64,000 bases of DNA from Tumebacillus_A lipolyticus. Its GTDB lineage: Bacteria > Bacillota > Bacilli > Tumebacillales > Tumebacillaceae. Both the position numbers and the translations under genes were made by a program. This document shows, in pieces, positions 61,563 to 64,000 of the stretch (its first letter is position 1; each line of letters starts with the position of its first letter). The stretch is taken from assembly GCF_042682745.1 (NCBI RefSeq), contig NZ_JBHUIO010000002.1:434001-498000 (forward strand), read 5' to 3'. Below the pieces are notes generated by a model, which worked only from the letters and a program-made list of their open reading frames with translations, ran no database searches and was not told where the DNA came from.

Positions 61563-62249
61563 TTATACGTCCGGTGCGCTCCCCCCGAGCTGTTCAAAGG
61601 GCGAACGCTGCTGTGCGTGGCGAATTTTTCGCAGGCCGTAGATCCATAAGAAGATCATGAACGGAATGATCAGCATGATCAAATAGAGATGATCCGACAC
61701 GAGCAGTGCATCGTACGTCCCGTGGAACAACCACGGATAGAACAGCGCGAAGGAGAAAAAGAGGGTGCGCTTCTGCTTATTCGTAGCAAACTTTGCTTTC
61801 CCCAGATAATAGCCCATCGTGACGGCGAACAAAGCGTGTCCTGGCACGGTGAAAAACGCACGGATCGCCACCGTCTCCCAGCCGAGAACGAGCGCCTTGA
61901 TAATATTTTCCAAAGTAGCAAAGCCGAGCGACGCGGCGACCGCGTAGACGATCCCATCGATCTCCTCGTCAAACTCTCGCAGTCGCAAAGCGAAGATCAC
62001 CGTCAAGATGTACTTGGCGAACTCCTCGATCAGCGCTACCGAAAAAAAAGCGCGAGCATAAGGAGACTCGATGCTCTGGCTCACCCAGTCGCTAAAATAC
62101 ATTACCGGAATCGTCGACAACATCCCCAAGAAGAACAACAGCCCGACCAAGCTTAAAGGCTCGGAGTCACAGCTGTCGCGAAGGTAAAAAAACGACATCA
62201 GCGCTATACCGGGTGCGACCGCACAGCCGATAAGCAGCAAGAACTCCAC
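61563..62249 (-). CDS. prsW: Site-1 protease PrsW (PrsW/CAAX-like membrane protease)
   Basis: 228 residues with about seven membrane helices. Catalytic-type motifs: ALIEEFAKY (Glu pair), PGHALFA and LFHGTYDALL. In B. subtilis PrsW cuts the anti-sigma factor RsiW to activate SigW. GTG start at 62249 after GGGGAGGG; a longer open frame upstream lacks a site. Neighbours sleB/ypeB are as in B. subtilis. No rsiW or sigW in the window. Confidence 0.92.
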   Translation of the reverse strand: MEFLLLIGCAVAPGIALMSFFYLRDSCDSEPLSLVGLLFFLGMLSTIPVMYFSDWVSQSIESPYARAFFSVALIEEFAKYILTVIFALRLREFDEEIDGIVYAVAASLGFATLENIIKALVLGWETVAIRAFFTVPGHALFAVTMGYYLGKAKFATNKQKRTLFFSFALFYPWLFHGTYDALLVSDHLYLIMLIIPFMIFLWIYGLRKIRHAQQRSPFEQLGGSAPDV

Positions 62250-62394
62250 TTCCCGTTTCCCTCCCCGTACCCTTAATGCGATGATCCCTTGTACTTCTTG
62301 ACTCCAATTTAAAATCCTGCTTTGACAGAGCATGCCCACAGGTGGATAATGACGTAGAGCGCAAGATTATCGGACAAAAGGTGTGATCTCTACG

Positions 62395-63372
62395 ATGAAA
62401 ACAATTCTGATCATGATGACTGGCGGTACGATCGCGATGTTCGAAGACCCGTTGACACAGAGCGTTCGACCTGCGGAGAGCGCGACCGATCTGACGAAGG
62501 CGATTCCCAACCTGAACGCCCAAGCGAACGTGCTGGTCGAGTCATTCTCCAACCTGCCGAGCCCGCACCTGACGCTCGACCATCTGGTCGAACTGGGCAG
62601 ACAGGTCAAGCAAAAACTTCAGGATGAAAACATCGACGGCATCGTGCTCACACACGGGACCGACACGCTGGAAGAAACCGCCTATTACCTCGATCTGATC
62701 TTACCGCCTGGCAAGCCGGTGATCGTGACGGGGGCGATGCGCTCTTCCAATGAGCTAGGCGCTGACGGCCCGCTCAACCTGCTGAACGCGGTGCGAACAG
62801 CCGCTTCTGCAGATGCGGTCGGCCAAGGAGTGCTCGTCGTTTTTAACGATGAGATCCACGCCGCTCGATTTGTTACCAAGACGCACACGAGCAACGTCGC
62901 AACGTTTCAATCGCCAGCTGTCGGCCCGATCGGCTTTCTCGACAAGCGCTCCGTGCAGATTCGCCATGTTCCAAAGCCTCACGCTCACATCCCAGTCGAT
63001 CGTTTGGTCGCCGAGGTCGGATTGCTGAAGATGGCGGTCGGGATGGATGACTCCCTGCTGAAGTACCTGCTCGATGGCGGCATTCGCGGCGTCGTCATCG
63101 AAGCGCTCGGCCTCGGCAACGTACCGCCAACCGTCGTGCCAGGCATTCGGATGGCGATCGAACAAGGAGTTCCGATCGTGCTCGTCTCCCGCTGTTACAA
63201 CGGCATCGTTCAAGATGTGTACGGCTACGAAGGCGGTGGCAAACAGCTCCGCGATCTCGGCGTGCTTTTCTCGAACGGTCTGAACGGCCAGAAAGCTCGG
63301 ATCAAGCTGATGACCGCGCTCGCCGAAACGGGCGATGTTCCCCATTTGAAAAAATATTTTGACCAAGACTAA
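62395..63372 (+). CDS. ansA: L-asparaginase (type I, AnsA-like)
   Basis: 325 residues. It hydrolyses asparagine to aspartate and ammonia. The two catalytic-threonine signatures are TGGTIA (9-14) and HGTDTLEET (near 86-94), with GAMRSSNELGADGP following. No signal peptide: cytosolic. The ATG at 62395 is preceded by AAAAGGTG; a GTG at 62383 is an alternative. Divergent from prsW. Confidence 0.93.
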   Translation: MKTILIMMTGGTIAMFEDPLTQSVRPAESATDLTKAIPNLNAQANVLVESFSNLPSPHLTLDHLVELGRQVKQKLQDENIDGIVLTHGTDTLEETAYYLDLILPPGKPVIVTGAMRSSNELGADGPLNLLNAVRTAASADAVGQGVLVVFNDEIHAARFVTKTHTSNVATFQSPAVGPIGFLDKRSVQIRHVPKPHAHIPVDRLVAEVGLLKMAVGMDDSLLKYLLDGGIRGVVIEALGLGNVPPTVVPGIRMAIEQGVPIVLVSRCYNGIVQDVYGYEGGGKQLRDLGVLFSNGLNGQKARIKLMTALAETGDVPHLKKYFDQD

Positions 63373-63386
63373 TCTTCATTTCGCGA

Positions 63387-63424
63387 CAAAAAACGTCTGC
63401 CAAGCATGTTGGCAGACGTTTTTC
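63387..63424. terminator. Bidirectional terminator between ansA and the glutamate dehydrogenase gene
   Basis: AAACGTCTGCC / GGCAGACGTTT stem flanked by A- and T-runs, between convergent genes. Confidence 0.92.
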
Positions 63425-63431
63425 ATTTTGC

Positions 63432-64000
63432 TTAGACCCAACCGCGCAGTTGGCATGCTTCTGCCATGCGACGGCAACCGACCATAAACGCTGCCAATCG
63501 CATATCGATCTTGCGCAGCTTGGCCGTTTCGTATACGGAGTTGAAAGAGCGGGACATGATCGTCTTCAGACGAGCATCGACCTCTTCTCCCGACCAGTAG
63601 TACCCTTGATTGTTTTGCACCCATTCGAAGTAGGAAACGATAACACCGCCTGCGTTTGCTACCACGTCTGGCACGAGCAGCACGCCGCGATCGGACAGGA
63701 TCTTGGTCGCTTCGATCGTCGTAGGACCGTTGGCCGCCTCGACGACGATGCTCGCCTTGATGTTGTGCGCATTGCGCGCTGTGATCTGGTTCTCGATTGC
63801 AGCCGGAACCAAAATGTCGCAATCGAGTTCGAGCAGCTGTTGGTTGGTGATCGTGTTTTGGTAGAGTTTGGTCACCGTACCAAAAGAATCGCGACGATCC
63901 AACAGGTATTCGATGTCGAGACCATTTTCATCGTGCAAGCCGCCGTAAGCATCGGAGATCCCGACCACTTTCGCACCTGCATCATGCATAAATTTTGCTA
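63432..64000 (-). CDS. gudB: NAD-specific glutamate dehydrogenase (5' part outside window)
   Basis: The C-terminal 189 residues of a GudB/RocG-type catabolic glutamate dehydrogenase, open to the right edge. Rossmann-domain features: AGAKVVGISDAYGG, DILVPAAIENQIT, VVEAANGPTT, VVANAGGVIVSYFEW; C-terminus CRRMAEACQLRGWV. It deaminates glutamate to 2-oxoglutarate. Position beside prsW matches gudB in B. subtilis, the basis for the symbol; rocG cannot be excluded. The active-site lysine region is outside the window. Confidence 0.9.
   Translation of the reverse strand, partial: AKFMHDAGAKVVGISDAYGGLHDENGLDIEYLLDRRDSFGTVTKLYQNTITNQQLLELDCDILVPAAIENQITARNAHNIKASIVVEAANGPTTIEATKILSDRGVLLVPDVVANAGGVIVSYFEWVQNNQGYYWSGEEVDARLKTIMSRSFNSVYETAKLRKIDMRLAAFMVGCRRMAEACQLRGWV

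Noticed and set aside
1..64000. CRISPR array or insertion sequence
   Set aside because: No regularly spaced identical repeats, and no transposase gene or paired terminal inverted repeats were seen; the only recombinase is the broken serine type.

Overview
The window comes from an endospore-forming member of the Bacillota, probably in or near the Alicyclobacillaceae (Tumebacillus-like). The evidence is a full set of sporulation and germination genes (spoIVA, sleB, ypeB, a cwlD-like amidase, prsW, the YIEGIA pair), a TRAP gene (mtrB), Gram-positive ribosome binding sites, and menaquinone synthesis by the futalosine route. The placement is inferred from gene content only.

Both flanks follow the Bacillus subtilis chromosome order. 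Read on the minus strand from the right edge: glutamate dehydrogenase (partial), [ansA on +], prsW, a 53-residue zinc protein, sleB, ypeB, [cwlD on +], a PilZ protein (ypfA), a ypfB-like protein, cmk, plsC, the S1-domain protein ypfD, fni, a DUF1028 gene, [HAD on +], a yphA-like membrane protein, YIEGIA and its capping protein, der, gpsA, gcvH, lipM, spoIVA and hbs (64.0 to 43.2 kb). The same order resumes at 13.6 kb with mtrB, hepS, menG, hepT, ndk and cheR. In B. subtilis hbs and mtrB are separated only by folE. Here about 30 kb lies between them and folE is absent from the window.

The hepS-menG-hepT block has been expanded with ubiX, mqnE, mqnA and mqnC between menG and hepT. One operon thus makes the polyprenyl tail and much of the menaquinone head group. 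Its leader carries an extended -10 promoter and a possible attenuator.

The 13.6 to 43.2 kb stretch is mosaic. It holds a secreted M36-like protease, three DUF4183 spore-surface-type genes, a frameshifted polysaccharide deacetylase, an acyl-CoA dehydrogenase-like gene, a membrane-anchored Mrr nuclease, an orphan VWA gene, an ABC-F ATPase and a decayed two-component system. A clearly AT-rich core (about 28.3 to 37.7 kb) follows: a degenerate tRNA-Ser, three unfamiliar or defence-like genes, a broken serine recombinase, and two XRE-TPR regulators. Next to hbs are a tRNA-Pro, a FAH-family hydrolase, a secreted HEYGH protease, a DUF1028 gene and an acyl-CoA synthetase.

The most interesting locus is at 34.6 to 37.6 kb. 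An XRE-TPR regulator of RRNPP type is followed after 3 bases by a 47-residue secreted-peptide gene. Divergent to it is an operon for a small metzincin-type protease and an exported protein. Dyad operators lie in the shared intergenic region. The arrangement resembles a self-contained peptide quorum-sensing module controlling an extracellular protease.

The left edge (1 to 2861) is a large partial pseudokinase-NTPase-TPR signalling protein.
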